Notes under the pieces: generated by a model
The model's input: only the letters and a program-made list of their open reading frames with translations
What the model was told of the DNA's origin: nothing
Databases searched by the model: none
Assembly (NCBI GenBank): GCA_021850325.1
Contig: JAJZMF010000026.1
Span: forward strand, 1 to 64,000
Origin: Actinomycetes bacterium
GTDB lineage: Bacteria; Actinomycetota; Acidimicrobiia; Acidimicrobiales; Palsa-688
Length of the DNA stretch: 64,000 nt
Direction: 5' to 3'
In this document: positions 18,395 through 26,890 of the stretch, piece after piece
Position numbering within the stretch: position 1 is the stretch's first letter
Layout of the letters: each line of letters opens with the position of its first letter
Position numbers and translations under genes: made by a program

Positions 18395-18931
18395 TTGACT
18401 GCTCAGAGGTTCATCGGACGCGCCATCGCAGCGGGCTGCCTGGTTGCCGGGGCCATCGTCGGGGCTGCCGGCGCGGTGGGGGCGGCCCCGGTCCCGGCCC
18501 TCCCGAGCTCGGTGGACAGGGCCGGTCCAACTGCTGAAGCCCAGGCCCCGGCCCACACGGACGCCGGGGCCCTCGCTGCGCAGTTCGGCCTCGCCCAGGT
18601 GGGCCGGCCCTACGCGTACGGCGGCACGGGGCCCTATGCCTACGACTGTTCCGGCCTCGCCCTCTCGGCTTGGCGGACGGCCGGCGTCTACCTGCCCAGG
18701 ACGGCGGAAGAGCAGTACTATTCCGGCCCCCATGTGCCCCTCAGCCAGCTGCGCCCTGGCGACCTCGTCTTCTGGGCAACGGACCCCGCTGACCCGGCAA
18801 CGATCTACCACGTTGGCATTTCCCTGGGGGGTGACCGCACCGTGCAGGCGACGGTGCCGGGGGCCGGGGTGGAGGTCGTGAGCCTGTGGTGGGCGGAGGG
18901 CCTGGTGCCGCTTGCAACCAGGCCCGCCTGA
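18395..18931 (+). CDS. Secreted NlpC/P60-family peptidoglycan endopeptidase
   Basis: A 178-residue exported hydrolase. From TTG 18395 the protein begins LTAQRFIGRAIAAGCLVAGA, a signal peptide with Ala/Gly-rich core ending near GAVGAAPVPA; an upstream GTG at 18278 would put about 39 residues before it and is less likely. The NlpC/P60 catalytic Cys lies in YAYDCSGLALSAW, with GRPYAYGGTGPYAYD before it; the His is in IYHVGISLGGD. Such enzymes cut D-Glu/meso-DAP bonds in stem peptides. It has its own promoter and a long leader, hinting at post-transcriptional control. Confidence 0.9.
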   Translation: MTAQRFIGRAIAAGCLVAGAIVGAAGAVGAAPVPALPSSVDRAGPTAEAQAPAHTDAGALAAQFGLAQVGRPYAYGGTGPYAYDCSGLALSAWRTAGVYLPRTAEEQYYSGPHVPLSQLRPGDLVFWATDPADPATIYHVGISLGGDRTVQATVPGAGVEVVSLWWAEGLVPLATRPA

Positions 18932-18976
18932 GGCGGGCACCCGGGCCTGTCCGGCGGCAGCCGCGGAGGTCGGGGC

Positions 18977-19750
18977 CTAACGCTCGGCGGGCCACTGGCC
19001 CCGCTCGCTGAGCACCGCCCTGAGGACGCTGGGCCGGTCGGTCATGATGCCGTCCACTCCCATGTCCAGGAGCCCGTGCATCTGATCGGCCCGGTCCACG
19101 GTCCAGACGTGCACGGCCAGCCCGGCCCGGTGGCAAGCCCCCACGAAGCGGGGGGTCACGACAGCCAGACGGCCTTGCTTGAGGGGCACCTGCGCGGCCA
19201 CGGCCCGGCCCGGCCATCCCGGGAGCCCACCGAGCTGAGCGGTCGCCCACAGGGAGGCAACGGCCACCCGGCCTGCGCCGACGGCTACAGCACCGCCGAG
19301 GGCAGCAGCCGCCCGGGCTGACCGCCTCCCGGAGAACGAGGTGAGCACCACACGGTCCCGTGCGCCGGCGCGGCGTACCGCCTCCACGGTCGGCCCCACC
19401 ACCCCGTCCTCCTTCATGTCTATGTTCCAGGTGACCTCGGGAGCCCAGGCCAGGAGGTCCTCCAGGCGCGGCGGCGGCCTGCCGTCGCCCAGGGCGCACG
19501 TGCCCAGCTCGGTCGAGCTGAGCTGGGCCAGGAGCACCGGGCGCCCTGCCACCCGGTGCAGGCCGGGGTCGTGCAGCGCAATCGCCACGCCGTCCGCGGT
19601 GCAGCGGACATCTGTCTCCATGTGGCGGTAGCCCAGGGACCGCGCGTTCTCGAAGGCGGCCCAGCTGTTCTCAGGAGCCTCCTTGCCTCCGCCCCGGTGC
19701 GCGAACGCCAACGGGCCGGGCTGGTCGAGCCATGGGCTACGGGGCCGCAC
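18977..19750 (-). CDS. Glycerophosphodiester phosphodiesterase (GDPD family)
   Basis: A 257-residue TIM-barrel phosphodiesterase releasing sn-glycerol 3-phosphate from deacylated phospholipids. Family motifs: AFAHRGGGKEAPENSWAAF (catalytic H-R-G and E-N), HMETDVRCTADGVAIALHDP (metal-binding E-x-D and general H-D) and VHVWTVDRADQM near the end. No signal peptide, so it should be cytoplasmic like UgpQ. GTG 19750 is chosen because a TATGTT -10 box lies eight bases upstream; an in-frame ATG-type start at 19795 would lie before that promoter. It is divergent from the FHA-domain gene. Confidence 0.9.
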   Translation of the reverse strand: MRPRSPWLDQPGPLAFAHRGGGKEAPENSWAAFENARSLGYRHMETDVRCTADGVAIALHDPGLHRVAGRPVLLAQLSSTELGTCALGDGRPPPRLEDLLAWAPEVTWNIDMKEDGVVGPTVEAVRRAGARDRVVLTSFSGRRSARAAAALGGAVAVGAGRVAVASLWATAQLGGLPGWPGRAVAAQVPLKQGRLAVVTPRFVGACHRAGLAVHVWTVDRADQMHGLLDMGVDGIMTDRPSVLRAVLSERGQWPAER

Positions 19751-19758
19751 GATTGACG

Positions 19759-19764
19759 AACATA
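19759..19764 (-). promoter_or_regulatory. -10 box (TATGTT) of the GDPD gene
   Basis: TANNNT hexamer eight bases before GTG 19750 on the reverse strand; leaderless arrangement. Confidence 0.4.
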
Positions 19765-19820
19765 ACCGTCCGAGCGGGCGTCCCGGTCCTCCCACCGGGC
19801 GCGCGACGCTCCACCTCGGG

Positions 19821-19826
19821 TACGGT
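19821..19826 (+). promoter_or_regulatory. -10 box (TACGGT) of the FHA gene
   Basis: TANNNT hexamer seven bases before GTG 19834; leaderless arrangement. Divergent from the GDPD promoter about 60 bp away. Confidence 0.4.
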
Positions 19827-19833
19827 TTGTGCC

Positions 19834-20934
19834 GTGGTCAGCATCGACATCTCATCGGCCCGGCTGGTACCGGGCGCAGGCGACGACGGCTGGCTCTGCC
19901 GGCTGCCCAGCGCCTTGGTCTGGGCCCCCGGTCGTGGCCCTGCGGCGGCCGAACTGGTCTCGGTCTGTATGGCTGCTGCGAGCCCCCCCGAGCTGATCGG
20001 CCGCCTGGGCGCGCACCTGGCCGACCCGGAGGCGGCCCCCTGGCCACCGTTCGCCATCGTCGTGGCCCGGGGAGCCGACCTGGTCGCCGTGGTCCACGGG
20101 CCCGTCGAGCTTATGGTCGGCCATGCAGGGACCGAGGAGAGGCTCTACGGGGGCGATGAAGTGGGCTCCTGGCTCAACCGGGCACTGCACAACGTCTCGG
20201 TGCTGAGAGCCGGCGCCACGGTCACGGTCGACTCCCTGTCCGACCTGCGCCAGGGCGTGGTGCGGGCGGCCGGTTTCGTGCTCATGCCCGCCGGCGTCGG
20301 AGGAGGCGGCCCATCGGAGGTGCCCGGCGAGGGCGAAGCAGCCGAGGAGGTGGCGCCGGCTCCCGCCGCCAGGCCGGCCGCCGCCCGGCCGGCTCCCGCT
20401 CCGTCCGCCGAAGCCCCTGTCCTGGCTTCGCCCGCCGAGTCCTCGTTCCCCGTTCGTCGTTTCGCTGACGACGACTTCAGCCAGGTCGTCCCGGGTGGGG
20501 ACTTCTCGGCCGAGAGCCCCACGGTGGTGGAGCAGGCGGTTGACGTGAGCGCCCCCATGGGCGGTGAAGGGGCGTTCCTGGGCAGGTTGACCTGGGACAA
20601 CGGAGAGGTGGACGAGCTCCATGGCCCGGCGCTGGTGGGCCGCGATGTGGCTGCCGACGAATCGGTGCTGTCCGGGCGCCTCAGCCCCGTGGTGCCCAGC
20701 GGTCAGAACGACAGCATGTCGCGTGTTCACGCCGAACTGGGGGCCCACGACGGGCAGATGGTCGTGACCGACCGGGGCTCGACCAACGGCACGTTCATCT
20801 GGGACGAGGGGGTCAAGGCCTGGCAGCGCCTGGCCGCTGGGCAGCCTCAGGTCGTGGTCCCGGGTACCGTGCTGGCGTTCGGGGAACGTACCGCCACGTT
20901 CGAGGGGCCGGGGCCACTGCGCGTTGACGCTTAA
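19834..20934 (+). CDS. FHA-domain protein
   Basis: A 366-residue cytoplasmic protein. The first ~170 residues are an uncharacterised domain resembling a phosphatase-like or regulatory head (ARLVPGAGDDGWLCRLP, WLNRALHNVSVLRAGATV); an Ala/Pro-rich linker follows (about 185-220); the C-terminal ~110 residues are an FHA phosphothreonine-binding domain with LVGRDVA, SMSRVHAELGAHDGQ and VTDRGSTNGTFIW, the three signature loops. The N-terminal region has the length and layout of a PP2C-like domain but the metal-binding Asp pattern is not obvious. It likely reads Ser/Thr kinase signalling; no kinase is in the window. Start supported by the -10 box seven bases upstream. Confidence 0.87.
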   Translation: MVSIDISSARLVPGAGDDGWLCRLPSALVWAPGRGPAAAELVSVCMAAASPPELIGRLGAHLADPEAAPWPPFAIVVARGADLVAVVHGPVELMVGHAGTEERLYGGDEVGSWLNRALHNVSVLRAGATVTVDSLSDLRQGVVRAAGFVLMPAGVGGGGPSEVPGEGEAAEEVAPAPAARPAAARPAPAPSAEAPVLASPAESSFPVRRFADDDFSQVVPGGDFSAESPTVVEQAVDVSAPMGGEGAFLGRLTWDNGEVDELHGPALVGRDVAADESVLSGRLSPVVPSGQNDSMSRVHAELGAHDGQMVVTDRGSTNGTFIWDEGVKAWQRLAAGQPQVVVPGTVLAFGERTATFEGPGPLRVDA

Positions 20935-20973
20935 GGTTCTGTGAAGCCTTCTTCCCGGAGGCGGCCAGGGGCG

Positions 20974-20979
20974 TAGGGT
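20974..20979 (+). promoter_or_regulatory. -10 box (TAGGGT) of the sigma-factor gene
   Basis: TANNNT hexamer six bases before ATG 20986; leaderless arrangement. Confidence 0.4.
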
Positions 20980-20985
20980 GGCTGT

Positions 20986-21564
20986 ATGGCCGACCAGGCA
21001 CGTTTCGCAGAGCAGGCGATGCCCTACATGGGCTCGCTGTACAGCGCCGCGCTGCGCATGACGCGCAACAACGCCGATGCCGAGGACCTGGTGCAGGAGA
21101 CGTACCTCAAGGCCTACCGTGCCTACGGCTCGTTCCAGGAGGGCACCAACCTCAAGTCCTGGCTGTACAAGATCCTGACCAACACGTTCATCAACAGCTA
21201 CAGGTCACGGAGGCGTCGCCCCAACGAGACCGACCTGGAAGACGTCGAGGACCTTTACCTGTACCGACGCCTGGGCGGCCTGGAGGCGGCATCGGCTGGC
21301 CGCAGCGCGGAGGACCTGGTGCTGGACCGTTTCAGCGAGTCCGAGGTCAAAGAGGCTGTCGAGTCGTTGCCCGACCAGTTCCGCCTGGCTGTCCTGCTGG
21401 CTGACGTGGAGGGTTTCTCCTACAAGGAGATCGCCGAGATCCTCAACGTCCCCATCGGGACCGTCATGAGCAGGCTCCATCGGGGAAGAAGGGCGCTCGA
21501 GAAGGCGTTGTTCCCATTTGCCGAGGAACGCCGATTGGCCACCCCGGCTGACGTATCCAACTGA
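20986..21564 (+). CDS. ECF sigma factor, SigR/SigH type
   Basis: A 192-residue group-4 sigma factor. Region 2: [20 protein letters not shown], then [20 protein letters not shown] and [20 protein letters not shown]; region 4: [20 protein letters not shown] and [20 protein letters not shown]. The spacing and the sequence [11 protein letters not shown] closely follow actinobacterial SigR/SigH, which controls the disulphide-stress regulon. The next gene is a zinc-binding anti-sigma factor of the RsrA type, supporting this. A leaderless start is likely; the autoregulatory GGGAAT-type promoter known in Streptomyces is not obvious upstream. Confidence 0.9.
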   Translation: MADQARFAEQAMPYMGSLYSAALRMTRNNADAEDLVQETYLKAYRAYGSFQEGTNLKSWLYKILTNTFINSYRSRRRRPNETDLEDVEDLYLYRRLGGLEAASAGRSAEDLVLDRFSESEVKEAVESLPDQFRLAVLLADVEGFSYKEIAEILNVPIGTVMSRLHRGRRALEKALFPFAEERRLATPADVSN

Positions 21565-21574
21565 TGGGGACCGG

Positions 21575-21964
21575 ATGGGTGAGCCGATGCAACCGCAGAG
21601 ACCACATGACCACCGTCAGGAGACTGAGCAGGTGAGCGTGCCCGCCGGGGACGGAGAGGCACTCCCCGTGGGGGACGTGTCAGGCCTCGAGGCAGAGGCG
21701 CGGGCTGTCGGTGGTCGCACCGTCACCGAGCCGTGCCAAGAGGCGATCGCCACCCTTTACAGCTTCCTGGACGGTGAGCTGACACCAAAGGTGCGCCGGA
21801 GGATCCAGGACCACCTGGACGACTGCGCCCCCTGCCTGAGCAAGTTCGACTTCGAAGCCGAGCTCAAGGCCCTCGTGGGCCGCAAGTGCCGTGACGAGGT
21901 ACCCGATTCGTTGAAGTCGCGCGTGGCCATGGCCCTGAAGCTGGCCGGAGACGTCCCGTCGTGA
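21575..21964 (+). CDS. Zinc-binding anti-sigma factor (RsrA-like)
   Basis: A 129-residue protein. The C-terminal half matches the mycothiol-system anti-sigma factors: a lone Cys in PCQEAIATLYSFLDGELTP, then the ZAS motif H-x3-C-x2-C as HLDDCAPCLSKFDFEAELKA, and ALVGRKCRDEVPDSLKSRV. In this family oxidation of the cysteines releases zinc and frees the sigma factor. About 45 residues of charged, Gln/Pro-rich sequence precede the domain, longer than in Streptomyces RsrA; a later GTG start at 21632 would shorten it. It follows the sigma gene by ten bases, forming a sensor-effector pair. Confidence 0.85.
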   Translation: MGEPMQPQRPHDHRQETEQVSVPAGDGEALPVGDVSGLEAEARAVGGRTVTEPCQEAIATLYSFLDGELTPKVRRRIQDHLDDCAPCLSKFDFEAELKALVGRKCRDEVPDSLKSRVAMALKLAGDVPS

Positions 21965-22024
21965 TTACGCGGGCGCCGGTGCGGGTAGATCGCCTCGTGC
22001 CCGGGAAGGAAGTCCCGCCCATAG

Positions 22025-22228
22025 GTGTTGGTGAGGGAGATGAGCGAACGATCACTCGGGGGCCACATGTTGAGCGGGGCCGAGCGGCCTTCCAAGTCGT
22101 TCGGGCGGGGCCGTACCTGCCGCCACCCAGGCTGCAACACGAGGCTCTCCATGTACAACAACGGGAAGTACTGCTTCCAGCACGAGCCGGTCACCGTGCC
22201 ACGTACCCGGGGCCGCAAGATCGCCTGA
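22025..22228 (+). CDS. Small zinc-finger-like protein
   Basis: At most 67 residues; candidate starts are GTG 22025, TTG 22028, GTG 22031 and ATG 22040. The conserved part is RTCRHPGCNTRLSMYNNGKY followed by CFQHEP: C-x4-C then 12 residues, C-x2-H, a compact zinc knuckle. The ends are basic (TVPRTRGRKIA). I know similar R-x-C-x-x-x-G-C-x-T-x-L-S-x-Y-N motifs only from small actinobacterial proteins and DNA-binding regulators, without an assigned function. Its place directly after the sigma/anti-sigma pair suggests a redox- or zinc-linked regulator, but that is a guess. Confidence 0.65.
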   Translation: MLVREMSERSLGGHMLSGAERPSKSFGRGRTCRHPGCNTRLSMYNNGKYCFQHEPVTVPRTRGRKIA

Positions 22229-22256
22229 GCGCGGTTGCGGCTGCTTGGGCCGGACG

Positions 22257-23366
22257 GTGAGCGACCACACCACAGGGCCGATCTCCTGGGACCTGGCGGG
22301 CCGAGTGGCGGCGAGGGTTGCCGGTAGGCAGCCGGTCATACCGCGGGGCCGTACCACGGTCCTGGAGGAGGACTTCGTCGAACTGACGGCCGAGGCCGAG
22401 GCACTGGTCGAGAGGGAGACCGGCCTGCGTTCCGGCTCCGGCCCGGCGCGCGCCAGGGTGACAGACCGCCCGGGCTGGGCACGGGCCAACATCTCCTCGG
22501 TGGAGAGGCTCCTCCGGCCCCTGAGCGACAAGCTCGACCAGGCGCTGGCAAAGCCAGGCCCCAGTCTCGGGCCGCTCCAGGTCAAGATGCCCGTCCAGTT
22601 GACCCGTAACGTGGCCGGGGTGCAGCTCGGCCTCCTACTCGGGTGGATGTCGGCACGGGTACTCGGCCAGTACGACCAGTTGCTGATCGAGGACGAGAAC
22701 CCCGAGGACCAGGACCTGGTCTACTACGTGGGCCCCAACGTGATCGAGCTCGAGGACCGCTTCGGCTTCCAGCCCCGCCAGTTCCGTCTCTGGATCGCGC
22801 TCCACGAGGTCACGCACCGCCTCCAGTTCACCGGTGTGCCCTGGCTCCGGCCTTACTTCTTGTCCCTGGTCGGCTCGTTGGTCGAGGGGGTGGACCCCGA
22901 CCCGCACCGCCTTGTCGAAGCGCTCAGGACGGCCGTCGCCGAGGCGCGCCACGGTCGTAACCCGCTCGACGAAGCCGGCCTGCTCGGCCTGCTCGCGTCG
23001 CCCTCGCAGCGTCAGGCCCTGGACCGGGTTGCCGGGCTGATGAGCCTGCTGGAGGGGCACGGCGACATCGTCATGAACCGCGCTGCAGCCGAGCGCATCC
23101 CCCAGGCCGAGCGTTTTGCCCGGGCGCTGAGCGAACGTCGCCACCAGCGCGGTGCGGCAAGGGTGGTGACCAGCCTGGTGGGCCTGGAGGCCAAGTTGCG
23201 CCAGTACGAGATGGGCGAGCGCTTCATCCAGGCAGTCGAGGCCCGTGGTGGCCGTGAGCTGTTCGACATGGTCTGGCAGGGGCCCGAGTGGCTACCGGGG
23301 CTGGACGAGATCAAGGACCCCGACCGTTGGGTGCAGCGGGCAGGGGGCCTCGGCCGTACGGCCTGA
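22257..23366 (+). CDS. Zinc-dependent metalloprotease-like protein (DUF2342 family)
   Basis: A 369-residue protein of the family often labelled coenzyme F420 biosynthesis-associated. The metal motif HEVTH (in LWIALHEVTHRLQFTGVPW) gives two His ligands and a catalytic Glu; further conserved blocks are YYVGPNVIELEDRFGF, LMSLLEGHGDIVMNRA and KLRQYEMGERFI. Family members in mycobacteria lie beside tilS, as here, but their substrate is unknown. The stop TGA is directly followed by the tilS GTG, so the two are coupled. The start is taken at GTG 22257; TTG 22245 is an alternative, and no strong ribosome site helps. Confidence 0.87.
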   Translation: MSDHTTGPISWDLAGRVAARVAGRQPVIPRGRTTVLEEDFVELTAEAEALVERETGLRSGSGPARARVTDRPGWARANISSVERLLRPLSDKLDQALAKPGPSLGPLQVKMPVQLTRNVAGVQLGLLLGWMSARVLGQYDQLLIEDENPEDQDLVYYVGPNVIELEDRFGFQPRQFRLWIALHEVTHRLQFTGVPWLRPYFLSLVGSLVEGVDPDPHRLVEALRTAVAEARHGRNPLDEAGLLGLLASPSQRQALDRVAGLMSLLEGHGDIVMNRAAAERIPQAERFARALSERRHQRGAARVVTSLVGLEAKLRQYEMGERFIQAVEARGGRELFDMVWQGPEWLPGLDEIKDPDRWVQRAGGLGRTA

Positions 23367-24308
23367 GTGGCCTGCGGGTTGCCCCGGGGCGGGCTCTGGC
23401 CCGGGCAGGTGCTCTCGCTGCTGCCCCGATGCCGGTTCCCGCCGTCCGGGTCCGAGGTGGTGTGCGCCGTTTCCGGCGGGCCGGACTCGTTGGCCCTCCT
23501 GGCTCTGGCCGTCGCCGCAGGGTGCCGGGCCGAGGCAGTGCACGTGGACCATGGCCTGCGCCCTTCGAGCGCAGCCGAGGCGGAGGTCGTCCAAGAGGCT
23601 GCCGAGCGACTGGGTTCAGCCTTCCGCCGGGTGTCGGTCCGGGTGCCCCCCGGGCCGGACCTCGAGGCCCGTGCCCGGCGGGCGAGGTACGGGGCCCTGC
23701 CTCGTGGCTCGCTCGTGGGCCACACCGCCGACGACCAGGCCGAGACCGTTCTGCTCAACCTCATGCGGGGGGCAGGCCTGGAGGGACTGGCCGCGATGCG
23801 CCCGTCAGGAGCCGGCCTCGGCAGCGTCGGCCGTCCCCTGCTCGCTCTGCGTCGCAGCGAGACCGAGGCGGTTGTGGCCGCTCTCGGCCTGCGGGTGGTA
23901 CGGGACGAGTCCAACTCGGACCTCCGCTTCCGGCGCAACCGGACGCGGCACCAACTGCTCCCACTGCTGGCGGACATCTCGGGGCGGGACCCGGTCCCCG
24001 TGCTCGTCCGCACGGCCCGCATCCTCGGGCAGGACTCCGAGGTCCTCGCCGCCCTGGCAGGCGACCTGGACCCGACCGACGTGCGCGCCCTGCGGGCGGC
24101 GCCGCGGCCTCTGGCCAACAGGGCGCTGCGCACCTGGCTCCGCCAGGGGCCGGACCGGCACCCGCCCTCCTCGGCCGAACTGGAGCGCGTCTGGGCGGTG
24201 GTGTCCGGTCAGGCCAAGGCCTGTGAGCTGGCCGGTGGGTGCAGGGTGAGCCGGTCGAAGGGCAGGTTGACGCTGTCCCCGCCTCTGCTCCCGCCCCTGC
24301 CGGTATAG
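23367..24308 (+). CDS. tilS: tRNA(Ile)-lysidine synthase
   Basis: A 313-residue PP-loop ATPase that modifies C34 of the tRNA-Ile(CAU) anticodon to lysidine, switching its charging to Ile. The PP-loop SGGPDS is at residues 36-41; VHVDHGLRPSS, GHTADDQAETVLLNLMRGAG and DESNSDLRFRRNRTRHQLLP are all strongly conserved in TilS. The C-terminal tRNA-binding part is short, as in other actinobacteria. The GTG start directly follows the stop of the metalloprotease gene. tilS-hpt is a widely conserved pair. Confidence 0.94.
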   Translation: MACGLPRGGLWPGQVLSLLPRCRFPPSGSEVVCAVSGGPDSLALLALAVAAGCRAEAVHVDHGLRPSSAAEAEVVQEAAERLGSAFRRVSVRVPPGPDLEARARRARYGALPRGSLVGHTADDQAETVLLNLMRGAGLEGLAAMRPSGAGLGSVGRPLLALRRSETEAVVAALGLRVVRDESNSDLRFRRNRTRHQLLPLLADISGRDPVPVLVRTARILGQDSEVLAALAGDLDPTDVRALRAAPRPLANRALRTWLRQGPDRHPPSSAELERVWAVVSGQAKACELAGGCRVSRSKGRLTLSPPLLPPLPV

Positions 24309-24323
24309 GTTTGTCAGCGTCCC

Positions 24324-24905
24324 ATGTCGCAGCGTCCCGCCCTCACCTCGACCGAGCAGCGCTGGGCCGACGAAGATCCGGACCTGGGCGAGGTGGTCGT
24401 GAGCGAGGCCGATATCCGGGGACGGGTGGCCGAGCTCGGCCAACGCGTGACCGAGGACTACGCGGGGAGGTCGCCTCTGTTGGTCGGCGTGCTCAAGGGA
24501 GCCCTCGTGTTCATGAGCGACCTGGCACGGGCCATCGCCCTGCCGGTGGAGTTCGACTTCATGGCCGTTGCCTCCTATGGGAGCAGCACGAGGACCAGCG
24601 GGGTCGTGCGCATAGTGAAGGACCTCGACACCGACCTGGCGGGCCGCCATGTGCTGGTCGTCGAGGACATCGTGGACTCCGGGCTCACGCTGGCCTTCCT
24701 CCTGCGCAACCTCGCCGCCCGGCACCCGGCCAGCCTGGCCGTGTGCGCGCTCCTGGCCAAGGGGCCCCAGGCCGACCTGCCGGAGCTCGCCTATGTCGGC
24801 TTCCGCATCCCGGAGCACTTCGTGGTGGGCTACGGCCTGGACGTGGGTGAGAGGTACCGCAACCTGGCCTGTGTCCGCCGCTACACCGGTGTGGCCGGGA
24901 CCTGA
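24324..24905 (+). CDS. hpt: Hypoxanthine phosphoribosyltransferase
   Basis: A 193-residue purine-salvage enzyme joining PRPP with hypoxanthine or guanine. The PRPP-binding loop is [37 protein letters not shown] and [19 protein letters not shown] are typical. It sits 15 bases after tilS with a weak TA-rich box (24304-24311) upstream, so it may have its own promoter as well as read-through. In mycobacteria ftsH lies in this neighbourhood before folE; it is missing here. Confidence 0.95.
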   Translation: MSQRPALTSTEQRWADEDPDLGEVVVSEADIRGRVAELGQRVTEDYAGRSPLLVGVLKGALVFMSDLARAIALPVEFDFMAVASYGSSTRTSGVVRIVKDLDTDLAGRHVLVVEDIVDSGLTLAFLLRNLAARHPASLAVCALLAKGPQADLPELAYVGFRIPEHFVVGYGLDVGERYRNLACVRRYTGVAGT

Positions 24906-24908
24906 GCT

Positions 24909-25496
24909 GTGGCGGTCGACCAGCGCCGGGCGGAGATGGCCGTGCGCGAACTGCTGGCAGCACTGGGGGAGGACCCCGACCGGGACGGGCTCAGAGCCAC
25001 TCCGGCCAGGGTGGCGCGCATGTACGCGGAGCTCCTGGTGGGCAACGACGAGGCTCCCTCGGAGCACCTGAGCCCGACCTTCGAGGCCGGGCACGACGAG
25101 CTCGTGCTGGTCCGGGACATCAGGCTCTACAGCCTGTGCGAGCACCACATGCTCCCGTGGTTCGGGCGTGCCCACGTTGCCTACATCCCCAATGCAGACG
25201 GCCGGGTGATCGGCCTGTCCAAGCTGGCCCGGCTGGTGGACGGCTACGCCCGCCGCTTACAGGTGCAGGAGAGGCTCACCACCCAGGTGGCCGACTCCCT
25301 GGTGAGCGCGCTCGAGCCCCGCGGTGCACTGGTCGTGCTCGAGGCGGAGCACATGTGCATGTCGATGCGCGGGGTGCACGCTCCCGGGGCTACCACGGTG
25401 ACCTCGGCCGTACGGGGCCACTTCCTCACCAGCATCGCGGCGCGGGCGGAGGTCATGGGGTTCCTCCAGGGCCGGGGACGTCCCGGCCCGGGCTGA
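24909..25496 (+). CDS. folE: GTP cyclohydrolase I
   Basis: A 195-residue enzyme making 7,8-dihydroneopterin triphosphate from GTP, first step of folate synthesis. Zinc ligands are in [14 protein letters not shown] and [28 protein letters not shown] and [12 protein letters not shown] are family signatures. It starts with GTG only three bases after the hpt stop. folP, folB and folK follow downstream but a reverse-strand gene separates folE from them. Confidence 0.95.
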   Translation: MAVDQRRAEMAVRELLAALGEDPDRDGLRATPARVARMYAELLVGNDEAPSEHLSPTFEAGHDELVLVRDIRLYSLCEHHMLPWFGRAHVAYIPNADGRVIGLSKLARLVDGYARRLQVQERLTTQVADSLVSALEPRGALVVLEAEHMCMSMRGVHAPGATTVTSAVRGHFLTSIAARAEVMGFLQGRGRPGPG

Positions 25497-25552
25497 GCCC
25501 GTGCCCGGTCCGGCGTACCCACCGGCGGGGTTGACCGGGGGGCGGGGGCTGG

Positions 25553-25927
25553 TCAGAGGCGGGGGGCGACGGCGGCCAGGGTGCCCCCTACCAGGATGAG
25601 GACGGCCCCGACCCGGTAGAGCCAGTAGCCCACGAGCTCATAGAGCTCGGGTTCCAGCAGCTGGCCCGGCCCGAAGTAGCGGCGCCGCCAGCGGGCACCC
25701 ACCCCTGAGAAGGCGCACACGGCGCCCAGTGCGGCCAGGTTGGCCCCCAGGTGGGTGTGCAGGGCGGACATGGACCACAGGGTCGAGACGATCAGCACCG
25801 TCATCTTGGTCACAGCCCAGGCCCGGGTGAGGACGGTCCAGTGACGCCGGGGGCGCCTGGTGGCCGGTTGGAGCCGGTTCGGGACGGACCTTGGTACTGC
25901 GGTGTTACCGGCCTCCTCGAGATGCAT
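25553..25927 (-). CDS. Hypothetical small membrane protein between folE and folP
   Basis: About 124 residues from ATG 25927 (GTG 25996 would give 147). A basic N-terminus (RLQPATRRPRRHW) is followed by hydrophobic stretches VTKMTVLIVSTLWSMSA, ANLAALGAVCAFSGVG and RVGAVLILVGGTLAAVAP, so two to three membrane helices are likely. No known family is evident. It runs opposite to the folate genes and breaks their operon; codon use looks like the neighbours. Confidence that it is a gene is moderate, resting on the coherent hydrophobic pattern and the absence of any other gene there. Confidence 0.55.
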   Translation of the reverse strand: MHLEEAGNTAVPRSVPNRLQPATRRPRRHWTVLTRAWAVTKMTVLIVSTLWSMSALHTHLGANLAALGAVCAFSGVGARWRRRYFGPGQLLEPELYELVGYWLYRVGAVLILVGGTLAAVAPRL

Positions 25928-26098
25928 ATTGGCTGCCTGCCAGGCCGCCAGATTGGCGTCGGTGGGCCCGGTACTGCGGGCTGAGGGGGCTTCCACTGCA
26001 TTCGTGTCGGCTCGGCCCTCATGCGCCTTGAGGGTCGCTGTCCCGCGGCAGGGCCGGGACGTCGGGGGGTTGGCCCACCGATAAGCTGGCCGATTGCC

Positions 26099-26881
26099 AT
26101 GCCGCTCGTGATGGGGGTGCTCAATGTTACGCCGGACTCCTTCTACGACGGTGGGCGCTGGCAGGGTGCCGGTGCAGCGGTGGAGCATGGGCTCGAAATG
26201 TTCGACCAGGGTGCCGACATAGTGGACGTAGGTGGCGAGTCCACCCGTCCCGGGGCGCACCCGGTGGACGAGGCCGAGGAGGCGAGACGCGTGGTGCCGG
26301 TCGTGGCCGCCCTTGCCGGGCAGCTGCCCCAGGGCCGCCGCCTGTCGGTGGACACGCGCAAGCCGGCCGTGGCGGAGGCCGCACTGGACGCGGGGGCCTG
26401 CATCGTCAACGACGTGTCCGCTTCGCTTTGGCCCGTCGCCGCCCGTAATGGTGCCGGCTGGGTGGCCATGCACATGCGTGGGGCACCGGCCGACATGTCC
26501 CGTTACGCCCACTACGGCGACGTCGTGCTCGAGGTCAAGTCCTTTCTCGCGGGCCGCGCCGCGCTGGCCCGGGAGGCCGGGGTAGGCGAGGTGTGGGTTG
26601 ACCCTGGTATCGGGTTCGCCAAGTCGACCCGCCACAACCTCGAGCTCCTGGCCCGCTTGCCCGAGCTCGTCGCCACGGGCTGGCCGGTGGCCATCGGGAC
26701 ATCGCGCAAGAGGTTCACCGGGGTGGCCGGGCGCACGGAGGGCTCACCCGCCCCGCCCGAGGAGAGGCTCGAGGCATCGCTTGCCACTGCCGTGTGGGCC
26801 ATGGCGTCCGGGGCGGCCATGGTCAGAGTGCACGACGTCAAGGCCACGGCCGACGCGGCGCGCCTGGTCGGGGCGAGCTAG
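26099..26881 (+). CDS. folP: Dihydropteroate synthase
   Basis: A 260-residue TIM-barrel enzyme condensing p-aminobenzoate with the pterin pyrophosphate; the sulfonamide target. Signatures: MGVLNVTPDSFYDGG at the N-terminus, ADIVDVGGESTRPGAHPV, IVNDVSA, VWVDPGIGFAKSTRHNLELL and IGTSRKRFTG. ATG 26099 puts the first strand at the N-terminus; a TAAGCT box (26082-26087) lies 11 bases upstream, so it probably begins a new transcript after the reverse-strand gene. Confidence 0.95.
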   Translation: MPLVMGVLNVTPDSFYDGGRWQGAGAAVEHGLEMFDQGADIVDVGGESTRPGAHPVDEAEEARRVVPVVAALAGQLPQGRRLSVDTRKPAVAEAALDAGACIVNDVSASLWPVAARNGAGWVAMHMRGAPADMSRYAHYGDVVLEVKSFLAGRAALAREAGVGEVWVDPGIGFAKSTRHNLELLARLPELVATGWPVAIGTSRKRFTGVAGRTEGSPAPPEERLEASLATAVWAMASGAAMVRVHDVKATADAARLVGAS

Positions 26882-26890
26882 GCGGTCGGG

